Source of the DNA: Actinoplanes philippinensis
Lineage (GTDB): Bacteria > Actinomycetota > Actinomycetes > Mycobacteriales > Micromonosporaceae
Assembly: GCF_900113015.1 (NCBI RefSeq)
Contig: NZ_FONV01000018.1
Coordinates: 123,748-187,747, forward strand
Length of the DNA: 64,000 nucleotides
Direction of reading: 5' to 3'
Shown here: positions 1 to 7,738 of the stretch, in pieces
Layout of the letters: each line of letters begins with the position of its first letter
How positions within the stretch are numbered: position 1 is the stretch's first letter
The notes under the pieces: model-generated
Database searches by the model: none
Seen by the model: only the letters and a program-made list of their open reading frames with translations
What the model was told of the DNA's origin: nothing
Made by a program: the position numbers and the translations under genes

Positions 1-1656
1 TTCGGCGCCGCCCGCTGGCGCCGGCCCGCCGACCCCTACCACCTGGAGGAGTGGAGCGTCGGCGGGCGGGCGTTCGGCAACTGGACCATCTGGTTCCTGC
101 TGGGCGGCAGCATGTACAGCGCGTATACGTTCATCGCGGTGCCGGCGCTGACCTACGGCGTCGGCGCGATCGGGTGGTTCGCCGTGCCGTTCGCGATCGT
201 CACCACGCCTCTGACCTTCATCTTCACCACCCGGGCGTGGTCGGTGGCGCGACGGCACGGCTTCCTCACCCACAGCGAGTTCGCGGCTGCCCGATTCGGG
301 TCGCCCGGGCTCGGCGCACTGGTCGCGGTCACCGGCATCCTCGCCACGATCCCGTATGTGGCGGTGCAGCTGATCTCGTTGCAGGCGGTGCTGCGCACGG
401 TCGGCTTCGGCGGCGAGTGGCCGCTGCTGGCCGCGGTGTCGCTGGTGTCGATCTGCACGTTCCGATCCGGGCTGCGGGCGCCCGCCCTGCTCTCCGTGGT
501 CAAGGACGTGCTGCTCGCCTGGATGCTGATCACCGCGGCGCTGATGGTCGCCATGTACGGGGGCTGGAGCAGCGCCTTCCGTGGCGCCTCCGCCCGGTTC
601 GCCGCGACACCCAACCCGGCTGACGGCCTGCTGCTGCCGGAAACCGGGCATCTCGGCTTCATCACCCTGGTCGCCGGGTCGGCACTGGCGATCTTCGCCT
701 ACCCGCACGCGCTGGTCGGGATGCTCGCGGCCAAGGACCGTGACACCGTCCGGCGGAACGCCGCGGCGCTGCCCGTCTACTGCATGGCGCTCGGGTTGAT
801 GGCCATGCTGGGGATCTTCGCCCTGTCCCGGGGCGTGACACCGGCGGACGGCGACCTCAACACCGTCGTGCCACGGCTCATCCACGAGTATTTTCCCAGT
901 TGGTCGGCCGGTGTGGCGTATGCCGCCCTCAGCATCGCCGCCCTCATCCCAGCCGCCGTCATGTCGATCGCGGCCGCCAACGCGTTCACCCGCAGCCTCT
1001 ACCGGACCTACTTACGACCGGACGCCACCGCGTCGTCGGAGGCCTGGGTCAGCCGGTGGGTGTCGCTGATCGTCAAGTTCGGCGCGGCGGCGCTGATCCT
1101 CGCCGTCGATCCGGCGTTCTCCGTCGACCTGCAACTGATCGGCGGGGTGCTCATCCTGCAGACCATCCCGGCCGTCTTCCTCGGCCTGCTCACCGCCTGG
1201 TTCCACCGGGCGGCGCTCATCGCCGGGCTGGTCAGCGGGCTCGTGACCGGTCTGATCATGCTCTGGGACATCCCGAAGGTCGACGCCACCGGCCGGGTCG
1301 TCGCCGAGCATTTCGGCGGTTCCAGCTGGTCGATCGGCGACGGGCGCAGTGTTTATGTCGGCGTCGTCGCGCTCGCCGTCAACCTCGTCGTCACGGTCGC
1401 GGTCACGCTGCTCGTGCGGGCCGCCGGGATCCGCTACGGCGACGACACCACCCGGCCCGACGACTACCAAGCCGACGCCGGAGATCCGTACCTCAAACGT
1501 CTGGACGAGCTGATCGACGGCCTGCCAACCGGCGGACCCGGTTCGTCGCCGCATCGCGCCTCGCCGGCTGCGCTTCCCACGCAGGCCGCCCGCGCCGAGC
1601 CGGCACACCGGTACCGGCAGGGCACTCGGCTACCCACTCAGGCGCCGCATCCCTGA
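1..1656 (+). CDS. Sodium:solute symporter (SSS) family permease, MctP-like, 5' partial
   Basis: The open frame enters at base 1, so the start codon lies outside the window; 551 codons are visible. The translation is a run of hydrophobic segments typical of a 12-14 helix SSS permease. The N-terminal part (DPYHLEEWSVGGR, then GNWTIWFLLGG) and the Q/L-rich helix around VAVQLISLQAVL resemble monocarboxylate permeases of the MctP type. It would sit in the cytoplasmic membrane and import small organic acids with sodium or protons; the exact substrate cannot be read. The last 40 residues are an unusual Pro/Ala/Arg-rich tail, and the stop lies 9 bases before a tandem repeat array, so repeat growth may have altered the C-terminus. 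Confidence 0.8.
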   Translation, partial: FGAARWRRPADPYHLEEWSVGGRAFGNWTIWFLLGGSMYSAYTFIAVPALTYGVGAIGWFAVPFAIVTTPLTFIFTTRAWSVARRHGFLTHSEFAAARFGSPGLGALVAVTGILATIPYVAVQLISLQAVLRTVGFGGEWPLLAAVSLVSICTFRSGLRAPALLSVVKDVLLAWMLITAALMVAMYGGWSSAFRGASARFAATPNPADGLLLPETGHLGFITLVAGSALAIFAYPHALVGMLAAKDRDTVRRNAAALPVYCMALGLMAMLGIFALSRGVTPADGDLNTVVPRLIHEYFPSWSAGVAYAALSIAALIPAAVMSIAAANAFTRSLYRTYLRPDATASSEAWVSRWVSLIVKFGAAALILAVDPAFSVDLQLIGGVLILQTIPAVFLGLLTAWFHRAALIAGLVSGLVTGLIMLWDIPKVDATGRVVAEHFGGSSWSIGDGRSVYVGVVALAVNLVVTVAVTLLVRAAGIRYGDDTTRPDDYQADAGDPYLKRLDELIDGLPTGGPGSSPHRASPAALPTQAARAEPAHRYRQGTRLPTQAPHP

Positions 1657-1664
1657 CGACACCG

Positions 1665-1856
1665 CAGCCCGGACGGGCAGCCTCCCGGACGGGCAGCCTC
1701 CCGGACGGGCAGCCTCCCGGACGGGCAGCCTCCCGGACGGGCAGCCTCCCGGACGGGCAGCCTCCCGGACGGGCAGCCTCCCGGACGGGCAGCCTCCCGG
1801 ACGGGCAGCCTCCCGGACGGGCAGCCTCCCGGACGGGGAGCCTCCCGGACGGCGCG
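1665..1856. repeat. 16-bp tandem repeat array, about 12 units
   Basis: Unit CCTCCCGGACGGGCAG is repeated nine times without change from 1681 to 1824, with one partial unit before it and two diverged units after it (1825, 1841). Each unit contains the small inverted repeat CCCG-GA-CGGG. The period is not a multiple of three and frames through it give low-complexity peptides, so I treat it as non-coding. It begins just after the stop of the permease gene. Confidence 0.9.
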
Positions 1857-1885
1857 ACGGATCCTCAGCGCCGTGGACCCTCAAC

Positions 1886-2150
1886 GCCGTGGGTCCGCAG
1901 TCCGTGGGTCCGTGGGTCCGTGGGTCCGCAGGTCCGTGGGTCCGCAGGTCCGTGGGTCCGCAGGTCCATGGGTCCGTGGGTCCGCAACACCATCGGCCAG
2001 CAACACCATGGGTCCGCAACACCGTGGGTCGCACCAACGCCGGCCCGCGGCACCCTGGGTCCGCACCACCGTCGGCCCGCGGCACCGTGGGTCCGCACCA
2101 CCGTCGGCCCGCGGCACCGTCGGTGCGCAGAACCGTCGGTGCGCAGCTCC
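1886..2150. repeat. 8-bp and longer degenerate tandem repeats (GTCCGTGG family)
   Basis: From 1886 to about 1987 the sequence is built of alternating GTCCGTGG and GTCCGCAG octamers. It then passes into longer units (roughly 18 and 34 bases) of the form CACCGTGGGTCCGCACCACC until about 2150. No frame gives a credible protein. It is a second, unrelated repeat array immediately beside the 16-bp one. Confidence 0.85.
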
Positions 2151-2652
2151 GTGTGCCGGGCTTCGGTCTCGCCGTCGACCCGGGCACGCGGGTCTTTCCT
2201 GGCTCGTTTGGTTGATCTTCGCGTGGCTGTCGGGCGCTGGCAGAAGCACAAATAGGGGGCTTCTTCCTCTGGCCCGATGGCGATGGACGCTCACGATCGG
2301 GTTTCCGTTTGCGCAGGTCGTAACGATGAGTGGCAGTGACGGCGAAGAGGGAGTGGCACGGTCAGCGAACCTGCGCGCCGGTCATGGCGGGGTGAGACGT
2401 CAGGACAGTGGCCAGCCATGAACGATCGCCGTGGGCGGCTCGAGCGAAGCGAGTTGACGCAACCCTGAATCGCCCGGACAGCGCATGCTGCCCAGCAGCC
2501 TCAGAGACAACGACCGCCCCCGCGAGCACATCGGACGGCTCCATCGAACCCGAGCACCACACCGGGTTACGCGGCGCGCGAAAGTGTCGGTGGGGACTGC
2601 TAGGTTCTCGGCACTGTTCCGGTGAGCGTCAGTGACAGGCTAGGGGAGTCCT
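2151..2652. other. Intergenic region upstream of the STM4015-4011 operon
   Basis: About 500 bases without a credible gene on either strand. It must hold the promoter of the five-gene operon, but I cannot assign -35/-10 boxes with confidence. A GGGGAG Shine-Dalgarno lies at 2642-2648, just before the GTG start at 2653. Confidence 0.5.
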
Positions 2653-3576
2653 GTGGGCATTTACGAGCACGTGGAGATCTTCGCGGGGTTGCCCGTGGTC
2701 GATGCCGGCGACGCGGAGGCGACCGTCGCCGATCCGGGCGCCGTCGCCTGGCGGATCAGCATGGAGGAGTTCGAGGCTCCGCCGGAGGAGTTCGAGGCCG
2801 CGTTCGAGCAGCTGCTGCAGCGCACCGGCCCGGCCGGCCCGACGGCGCTGGTGGTCGGCGAGTGGGGGTCCGCCTACGACAGCCCGTTCCCCTATCAGCT
2901 GCTCGTCGACAACGTGGTCCGGCTGAGCGGGCTGCGGGCGCTGTTCGTCGGTGATCTGACCGGCGAGGAGTGTGAGATCTCCTGGATCGATCAGGCCGAC
3001 ATCACCCCGGTGATCGAGGCGTTCCCGGCCCTGGAGCGTCTGTGGATCCGTGGCTCGGAGAGTCTCGAGCTCAAGCCGGTGCGTCACGAGGGCTTGCGTG
3101 AGCTGGTCTTCCAATCCGGTGGCCTGCCCGCCGAGGTGGTCCGGGCGGTCGCCGCGAGTGACCTGCCCAACCTGACGCATCTGGAGCTGTGGCTGGGTGT
3201 CGATCAGTATGGTGGCGACGCCCGCGCCGACGATCTGGCCCCAATCCTGGCCGGCCGGTCCCTGCCCGCCCTCACCTACCTGGGCCTACGTAACGCCGAG
3301 ATCGCCGAGGAGGTCGCGACGGCCGTCGCCGCCGCGCCGATCGTCGCCCGGCTGACCGATCTTGATCTGTCGCTGGGTGTGCTCGGCGACACCGGCGCGG
3401 AGACTCTGCTGGCCGGGCAGTCGCTCACCCACCTACGCCGGCTCGACCTCAGCCACCACTTCATGTCCGCCGAGATGGCGCAGCGGGTGGTCGACGAGTT
3501 GCCCGGCGTCGAGGTGGACGTGTCCGACCCACAGCAGGAAGAGGAGTGGGGCCGCTACACCGCGGTGTCCGAGTAG
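2653..3576 (+). CDS. STM4015 family leucine-rich-repeat protein
   Basis: 307 residues from a GTG with GGGGAG a few bases upstream. After an N-terminal beta/acidic section, the protein holds irregular leucine-rich repeats of about 25 residues (for example LPALTYLGLRNAEIA, then ARLTDLDLSLGVLG, then LTHLRRLDLSHHFM), expected to form a curved binding surface. No signal peptide or membrane segment is seen, so it should be cytoplasmic. It is the first gene of a five-gene operon; its TAG stop overlaps the GTG start of the next gene by one base. Family assignment rests on the repeat type and on the order of the four following genes. LRR proteins bind partners, so a substrate- or complex-recruiting role is inference. 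Confidence 0.8.
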   Translation: MGIYEHVEIFAGLPVVDAGDAEATVADPGAVAWRISMEEFEAPPEEFEAAFEQLLQRTGPAGPTALVVGEWGSAYDSPFPYQLLVDNVVRLSGLRALFVGDLTGEECEISWIDQADITPVIEAFPALERLWIRGSESLELKPVRHEGLRELVFQSGGLPAEVVRAVAASDLPNLTHLELWLGVDQYGGDARADDLAPILAGRSLPALTYLGLRNAEIAEEVATAVAAAPIVARLTDLDLSLGVLGDTGAETLLAGQSLTHLRRLDLSHHFMSAEMAQRVVDELPGVEVDVSDPQQEEEWGRYTAVSE

Positions 3577-4676
3577 TGCGCCTCGCCGTCGTCGGAAACC
3601 CGGACAACCGCCGGGTGACCATGTTCACCGAGGCCGTTCTGCGGGCCGGCCTCCCCGCACCGGCTGTTCACCCGTGGCGTGCGGTGCTGTCGTCCGGTCT
3701 CGTCCCCGCCGTCGATCCGGGCACGTTCGTGCGGATCGAGTCGCCCGGCGAGGATGCCGAGGTCGACCGGCTGCTGCGCGAGATCGGCGGCGGCCGGCCC
3801 GCGATGCCGGCCGAGCACGGCGAGATCGTGGGGTCGGCGGCGGCGTTCGCCGGGCTGCGGTGGGCGCTCGACCGGATCGCGGCCGGCGGTGGCCTGTTGC
3901 TCAGCCGGCCGGCCGACATCCTGACGATGAGTGACAAGCCACGCTGCCACGCGCTGCTGTCGGCGGCCGGCCTTCCGGTGCCTCCCGCGCTGCCGCCGGT
4001 CCACGACTACGCGTCGCTGCGGGCGGCGATGGCCGACGCCGGCTGGAGCCGGGTGTTCGTGAAACCCGCGCATGGTTCCTCGGCGTCCGGTGTGCTGGCC
4101 TTCGCGACGGCGGGGCGGCGGGTCACCGCGGCCACGTCGGTCGAGATCAGCGGTGACAAGATCTTCAACAATCTGCGGGTACGCCGTTACGACGACGAAG
4201 CGTCGATCAGGACGGTCGTCGACCGGCTCGGCCCGGACGGTCTGCACGTGGAGCGGTGGTTCCCGAAAGCGGCTCTCGGTGACCGTGTCCTGGACCTGCG
4301 GGTCGTCGTGATCGCCGGCGAGCCACGGCACGTGGTGGTCCGCACCAGCCGTTCCCCGATGACGAACCTGCACCTCGGCAATGCCCGCGGCGACGTGCCG
4401 GCGGTCCGGGCCGCCGCCGGTGAGCGCGCCTGGGCCGCGGCGATGGAGACGTGTGCCCGGGTCGCGGCGTGTTTCCCGGGCACCCTGCACGCCGGTGTGG
4501 ACCTGATGTTCCGGGCCGGCTGGCGCGACCACGCGGTGGCCGAGGTGAACGCGTTCGGCGATCTGCTCCCCCGGGTCTTGGCCGGCGGCCTCGACACCTA
4601 CGACGCCCAGGTGGCCGCCCTGGCCCGGGGCTGGTCACCCGTTCGCGAGGGGGTGGCGGTTCCGTGCGGGGGCTGA
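3576..4676 (+). CDS. STM4014 family ATP-grasp protein
   Basis: 366 residues, starting at a GTG that overlaps the stop of the LRR gene; an upstream in-frame start at 3546 exists but would lie inside that gene. The middle shows an ATP-grasp fold: a lid strand with VFVKPAHGSSASGV near residue 165, an ERWFPK segment, and the metal-binding end LHAGVDLMF followed by AEVNAFGD. ATP-grasp enzymes join a carboxylate, activated as acyl phosphate, to an amine or thiol. The nucleophile and acceptor here are unknown. Its last 13 bases overlap the following hydrolase gene, so the two are translationally coupled. Confidence 0.8.
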   Translation: MRLAVVGNPDNRRVTMFTEAVLRAGLPAPAVHPWRAVLSSGLVPAVDPGTFVRIESPGEDAEVDRLLREIGGGRPAMPAEHGEIVGSAAAFAGLRWALDRIAAGGGLLLSRPADILTMSDKPRCHALLSAAGLPVPPALPPVHDYASLRAAMADAGWSRVFVKPAHGSSASGVLAFATAGRRVTAATSVEISGDKIFNNLRVRRYDDEASIRTVVDRLGPDGLHVERWFPKAALGDRVLDLRVVVIAGEPRHVVVRTSRSPMTNLHLGNARGDVPAVRAAAGERAWAAAMETCARVAACFPGTLHAGVDLMFRAGWRDHAVAEVNAFGDLLPRVLAGGLDTYDAQVAALARGWSPVREGVAVPCGG

Positions 4677-5461
4677 TCGGGAGTCATGACCTGCTGTTCG
4701 TCACGCTGGACACGTTGCGGTATGACATCGCCGTGGAGTGTCTGGAGGGCGGGCGTACGCCGTACCTCCAGAAGGTTCTGCCCGGCGGGATGTGGGAGCG
4801 GCGGCACACTCCGGCGAGTTTCACCTACGCCGCGCATCATGCGTTCTTCGCCGGGTTCCTGCCGACGCCGGTGACGCCGGGGCCGCACGAGCGGATGTTC
4901 GCGGCGAGGTTCGGTGGCAGTGAGACGAGCGGTCCGGGCACGTTCGTCTTCGACGCCCCGGATCTGCCGACCGGCCTGGCCGCAGCCGGATATCACACGG
5001 TCTGCCTGGGCGGTGTCGGTTTCTTCAATCCGGCGGCGCCGCTGGGCCGGGTGCTGCCCGGCCTGTTCGCGGAGGCGCACTGGGAGCGGGCGTTCGGGGT
5101 GACCGCTCCGGACTGTCTCGGCGCCCAGATCGACCGTCTCGCCATGATCATCGAAGGGTTGCCCGTGGAGCGTCCCCTGTTCACCTTCGTCAACGTGGCC
5201 GCCCTGCACCAGCCGAACAAGCATTACCTGTCCGGCGCCACGGACGACGGCCCGGCCACGCACGCCGCCGCCCTGGAGTATGTCGACGGCCGCCTCGACC
5301 GCTTGTTCGCCCTGGTCACCAGCCGGGGGCGGCCCTGTCAGGTGATCATCTGCTCCGATCACGGCACGCTCTACGGCGAGGACGGCCACACCGGTCACCG
5401 TGTCGCCCACGAGGCCGTGTGGACGGTTCCGTACGCCGATTTCATCCTGGACGCCCGGTGA
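4664..5461 (+). CDS. STM4013/SEN3800 family hydrolase (alkaline phosphatase superfamily)
   Basis: 265 residues from GTG 4664, which overlaps the ATP-grasp gene by 13 bases. The protein starts with LLFVTLDTLRYD, the metal-site aspartate and threonine pattern of sulfatase/phosphodiesterase-like enzymes, and near the end carries ICSDHGTLYGEDG with a following HRVAHEAVW, supplying further Asp/His ligands. It is short for a sulfatase (usually 400-500 residues) and has no signal peptide, so it should act in the cytoplasm, perhaps removing a phosphate or sulfate group from an intermediate made by its neighbours. That substrate role is inference. Its TGA overlaps the next gene's GTG by 4 bases. Confidence 0.8.
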   Translation: MRGLIGSHDLLFVTLDTLRYDIAVECLEGGRTPYLQKVLPGGMWERRHTPASFTYAAHHAFFAGFLPTPVTPGPHERMFAARFGGSETSGPGTFVFDAPDLPTGLAAAGYHTVCLGGVGFFNPAAPLGRVLPGLFAEAHWERAFGVTAPDCLGAQIDRLAMIIEGLPVERPLFTFVNVAALHQPNKHYLSGATDDGPATHAAALEYVDGRLDRLFALVTSRGRPCQVIICSDHGTLYGEDGHTGHRVAHEAVWTVPYADFILDAR

Positions 5462-6759
5462 ACCTCGACTCCCCCTATCAGGGCTACCTCTACGCCTATC
5501 CGCACAAGACCGCCTATCGGCGGCTCGACCCCCGGCCGCTGCTGCGGGACGTGTGGGCGGACGAGCCGCAGGACTCCCTCTTCGGGTACGTGCATCTGCC
5601 GTTCTGTGAGATGCGGTGCGGCTTCTGCAACCTGTTCACCCGCGCCAACCCGCCCGCCGAGCAGGTCACCGCCTATCTGGCCCAGCTGCGTCACCAGGGG
5701 GCCGCGATCCGTGACGGTCTCGGCCCGTCGGCGTCGTTCTCGCGCCTGGCGATCGGCGGCGGCACCCCCACCTACCTGACCGCTCCCGAGTTGGAGGAGC
5801 TGTTCACCGTCGTGGCCGGCGTGTTCGGCGCCGGGCCGGTGCCGCTGTCGGTGGAGACGTCGCCGGCCACGGCCACCGCGGACCGGCTGGCGGTGCTCGC
5901 CGCCCACGGGACCACCCGGGTCAGCATCGGGGTGCAGAGCTTCCTCGACGCCGAGGCGCGGGCCGCCGGCCGGCCACAGCGGCTGACCGAGGTGATGGCC
6001 GCGCTGCAGACGATCCGCGACGCCCGGATCCCGGTGCTCAACGTCGACCTGATCTACGGCATCGACGGGCAGACCGCCGAGACGTGGCAGCACTCGCTGG
6101 ACGAGGCGCTGCGCTGGCGGCCCGAGGAGCTGTATCTGTATCCGCTGTACGTGCGGCCGCTGACCGGGCTGGGCCGCCGCGCCCACGCCCGCGCCGACTG
6201 GGACAGGCAGCGCCTCGACCTGTACCGGCAGGCTGTCGGCGTGCTCACCGCCGCCGGTTACGTGCGGCACTCGATGCGCCAGTTCCGCCGGGCCGACGCG
6301 CCCGTCCCGGACGGCCCGGATTACTGCTGCCAGGACGACGGCATGGTGGGGCTGGGCTGCGGCGCCCGGTCGTACACGACGAATCTGCACTATTCGTTCG
6401 ACTACGCGGTGGCGGTGCCCGAGGTCCGCGCGGTCCTCACCGATTACCTGTCCCGGCCGGCCGGCGATTTCCGGTACGCGGAGTTCGGTTTCCACCTCGA
6501 CGAGGTCGAGCAGCGGCGCCGATGGCTGCTGAAGTCCCTGCTGCGGGCCGAGGGGGTCGACGCCGCCGCCTACCGGAAACGGTTCGGCACCGACCACACC
6601 GGCGACTTCTCGCAGCTCAACGAGCTGGTCGACCGCGGCTGGCTGGACGAGACGAGGACCGTGCTCACCGCGGCCGGGCTGGACCATTCGGACGCCGTCG
6701 GCCCATGGCTGGTCTCCGGCGACGTCCGCGCGGCGATGGGAGCCTACGTCCCGCGATGA
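5458..6759 (+). CDS. STM4012 family radical SAM protein (HemW/HemN-like)
   Basis: 433 residues from GTG 5458, which overlaps the preceding stop as GTGA. The radical SAM [4Fe-4S] motif is CEMRCGFC, with cysteines at residues 50, 54 and 57, preceded by the YVHLPFC stretch shared with coproporphyrinogen III oxidase-like enzymes. The GGGTPTYL segment follows and fits the SAM-binding GGE-type loop, and SIGVQSF is also HemN/HemW-like. Such homology does not mean haem synthesis: many relatives bind haem or act as methyltransferases. In this operon it works beside a second radical SAM protein. Its stop overlaps the next start as ATGA. Confidence 0.85.
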   Translation: MNLDSPYQGYLYAYPHKTAYRRLDPRPLLRDVWADEPQDSLFGYVHLPFCEMRCGFCNLFTRANPPAEQVTAYLAQLRHQGAAIRDGLGPSASFSRLAIGGGTPTYLTAPELEELFTVVAGVFGAGPVPLSVETSPATATADRLAVLAAHGTTRVSIGVQSFLDAEARAAGRPQRLTEVMAALQTIRDARIPVLNVDLIYGIDGQTAETWQHSLDEALRWRPEELYLYPLYVRPLTGLGRRAHARADWDRQRLDLYRQAVGVLTAAGYVRHSMRQFRRADAPVPDGPDYCCQDDGMVGLGCGARSYTTNLHYSFDYAVAVPEVRAVLTDYLSRPAGDFRYAEFGFHLDEVEQRRRWLLKSLLRAEGVDAAAYRKRFGTDHTGDFSQLNELVDRGWLDETRTVLTAAGLDHSDAVGPWLVSGDVRAAMGAYVPR

Positions 6760-7655
6760 CCACGTTCCTTCCGCTGCTGCCGGTCCGCGAGGATCTCTAC
6801 GTGCTGTACCGCGGACCGCTCGCGAGCTGCAACTACGACTGCCCGTACTGCCCGTTCGCCAAGCGGGTCGACCCACCGGAGCTGCTGCGCGCCGACCGGG
6901 CCGACCTGGAGCGCTTCGCCGGCTGGGTGGAGGCGACCACCGACCGGCGGCTGTCGGTGCTGTTCACGCCGTGGGGCGAGGGCCTGACCCGATCGTGGTA
7001 CAGGGAGACGATCGTCCGCCTGTCCCACCTGCCACACGTCGCGAGGGTCGCCATCCAGACCAACCTGGCCGCCCGGACCGGCTGGCTCGCCGGCGCCGAC
7101 CCGCGGGTGGCGGCACTGTGGGCGACCTATCACCCCGGCCAGGTGACGAGGGAGCGGTTCCTGGCCCGATGCCGTGAGCTCCTCGGGCTGGGCATCCGGT
7201 TCTCGGTCGGCGTGGTCGGCCTCCCCGATCATCATGCCGAGGCGGTCGCGTTGCGGGCCGCGCTGCCACCGGAGGTCTACCTGTGGGTGAACGCCGCCGA
7301 GGGGCACGTCTACACCTCCGCTGAGGAAGCGCGTTGGACCGCCCTGGATCCCCGCTTCGGCGACAGCGTCCGGCCGCACCCGTCGCTGGGCGAGCCGTGT
7401 CACGCCGGCGAGACCGCCATCTCGGTCCTCGGTGACGGCACGGTGCGCCGCTGCCACTTCATCAAGACCCCGATCGGCAACCTCTACGACGGTACGTGGC
7501 GCGCCGCCCTTCAGCCACGCCCGTGCACCAACGGGCTGTGCGACTGTCACATCGGCTACGTCCATCTGAAGCCCCTGGAACTACGGGACGTCTACGCCGA
7601 CGGCCTCCTCGAACGCATCCCGGCCGTCTGGCCGCAGCCGGCCACGCGTCCCTGA
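6756..7655 (+). CDS. STM4011 family radical SAM protein
   Basis: 299 residues from ATG 6756 (ATGA overlap with the previous gene). The cluster motif CNYDCPYC places cysteines at residues 25, 29 and 32, very close to the N-terminus. The C-terminal third contains five more cysteines (GEPCHAG, VRRCHF, RPCTNGLCDC), a spacing that recalls SPASM-like auxiliary iron-sulfur sites, but I cannot confirm a cluster. It is the last gene of the five-gene operon; a strong hairpin follows at 7714-7737. The reaction is unknown; two radical SAM enzymes, an ATP-grasp ligase, a hydrolase and an LRR protein suggest a short biosynthetic or modification pathway. Confidence 0.85.
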   Translation: MTTFLPLLPVREDLYVLYRGPLASCNYDCPYCPFAKRVDPPELLRADRADLERFAGWVEATTDRRLSVLFTPWGEGLTRSWYRETIVRLSHLPHVARVAIQTNLAARTGWLAGADPRVAALWATYHPGQVTRERFLARCRELLGLGIRFSVGVVGLPDHHAEAVALRAALPPEVYLWVNAAEGHVYTSAEEARWTALDPRFGDSVRPHPSLGEPCHAGETAISVLGDGTVRRCHFIKTPIGNLYDGTWRAALQPRPCTNGLCDCHIGYVHLKPLELRDVYADGLLERIPAVWPQPATRP

Positions 7656-7713
7656 TCGGTCGCCGGTCAGGGACGCGGGTTGCTGGTGGAACGCACGATG
7701 ATCTGCCAGGCGT

Positions 7714-7737
7714 GCCCGGCCGGGGCGCCGGCCGGGC
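7714..7737. terminator. Hairpin terminator between convergent genes
   Basis: GCCCGGCCGG (7714-7723) pairs perfectly with CCGGCCGGGC (7728-7737) around a GGCG loop. It lies between the end of the five-gene operon on the plus strand and the stop of the DUF6745 gene on the minus strand, so it can end transcription from both sides. Confidence 0.75.
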
Positions 7738-7738
7738 C

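Noticed and set aside
1665..2150. Possible CRISPR array.
   Set aside because: Units are contiguous, with no unique spacers, and no cas genes are near.
900..2255. Long frames through the repeat arrays (both strands), giving RAASRTGSLPDGQPPG-type repeats.
   Set aside because: Period 16 is not coding-like, no start signal, composition explained by repeats.
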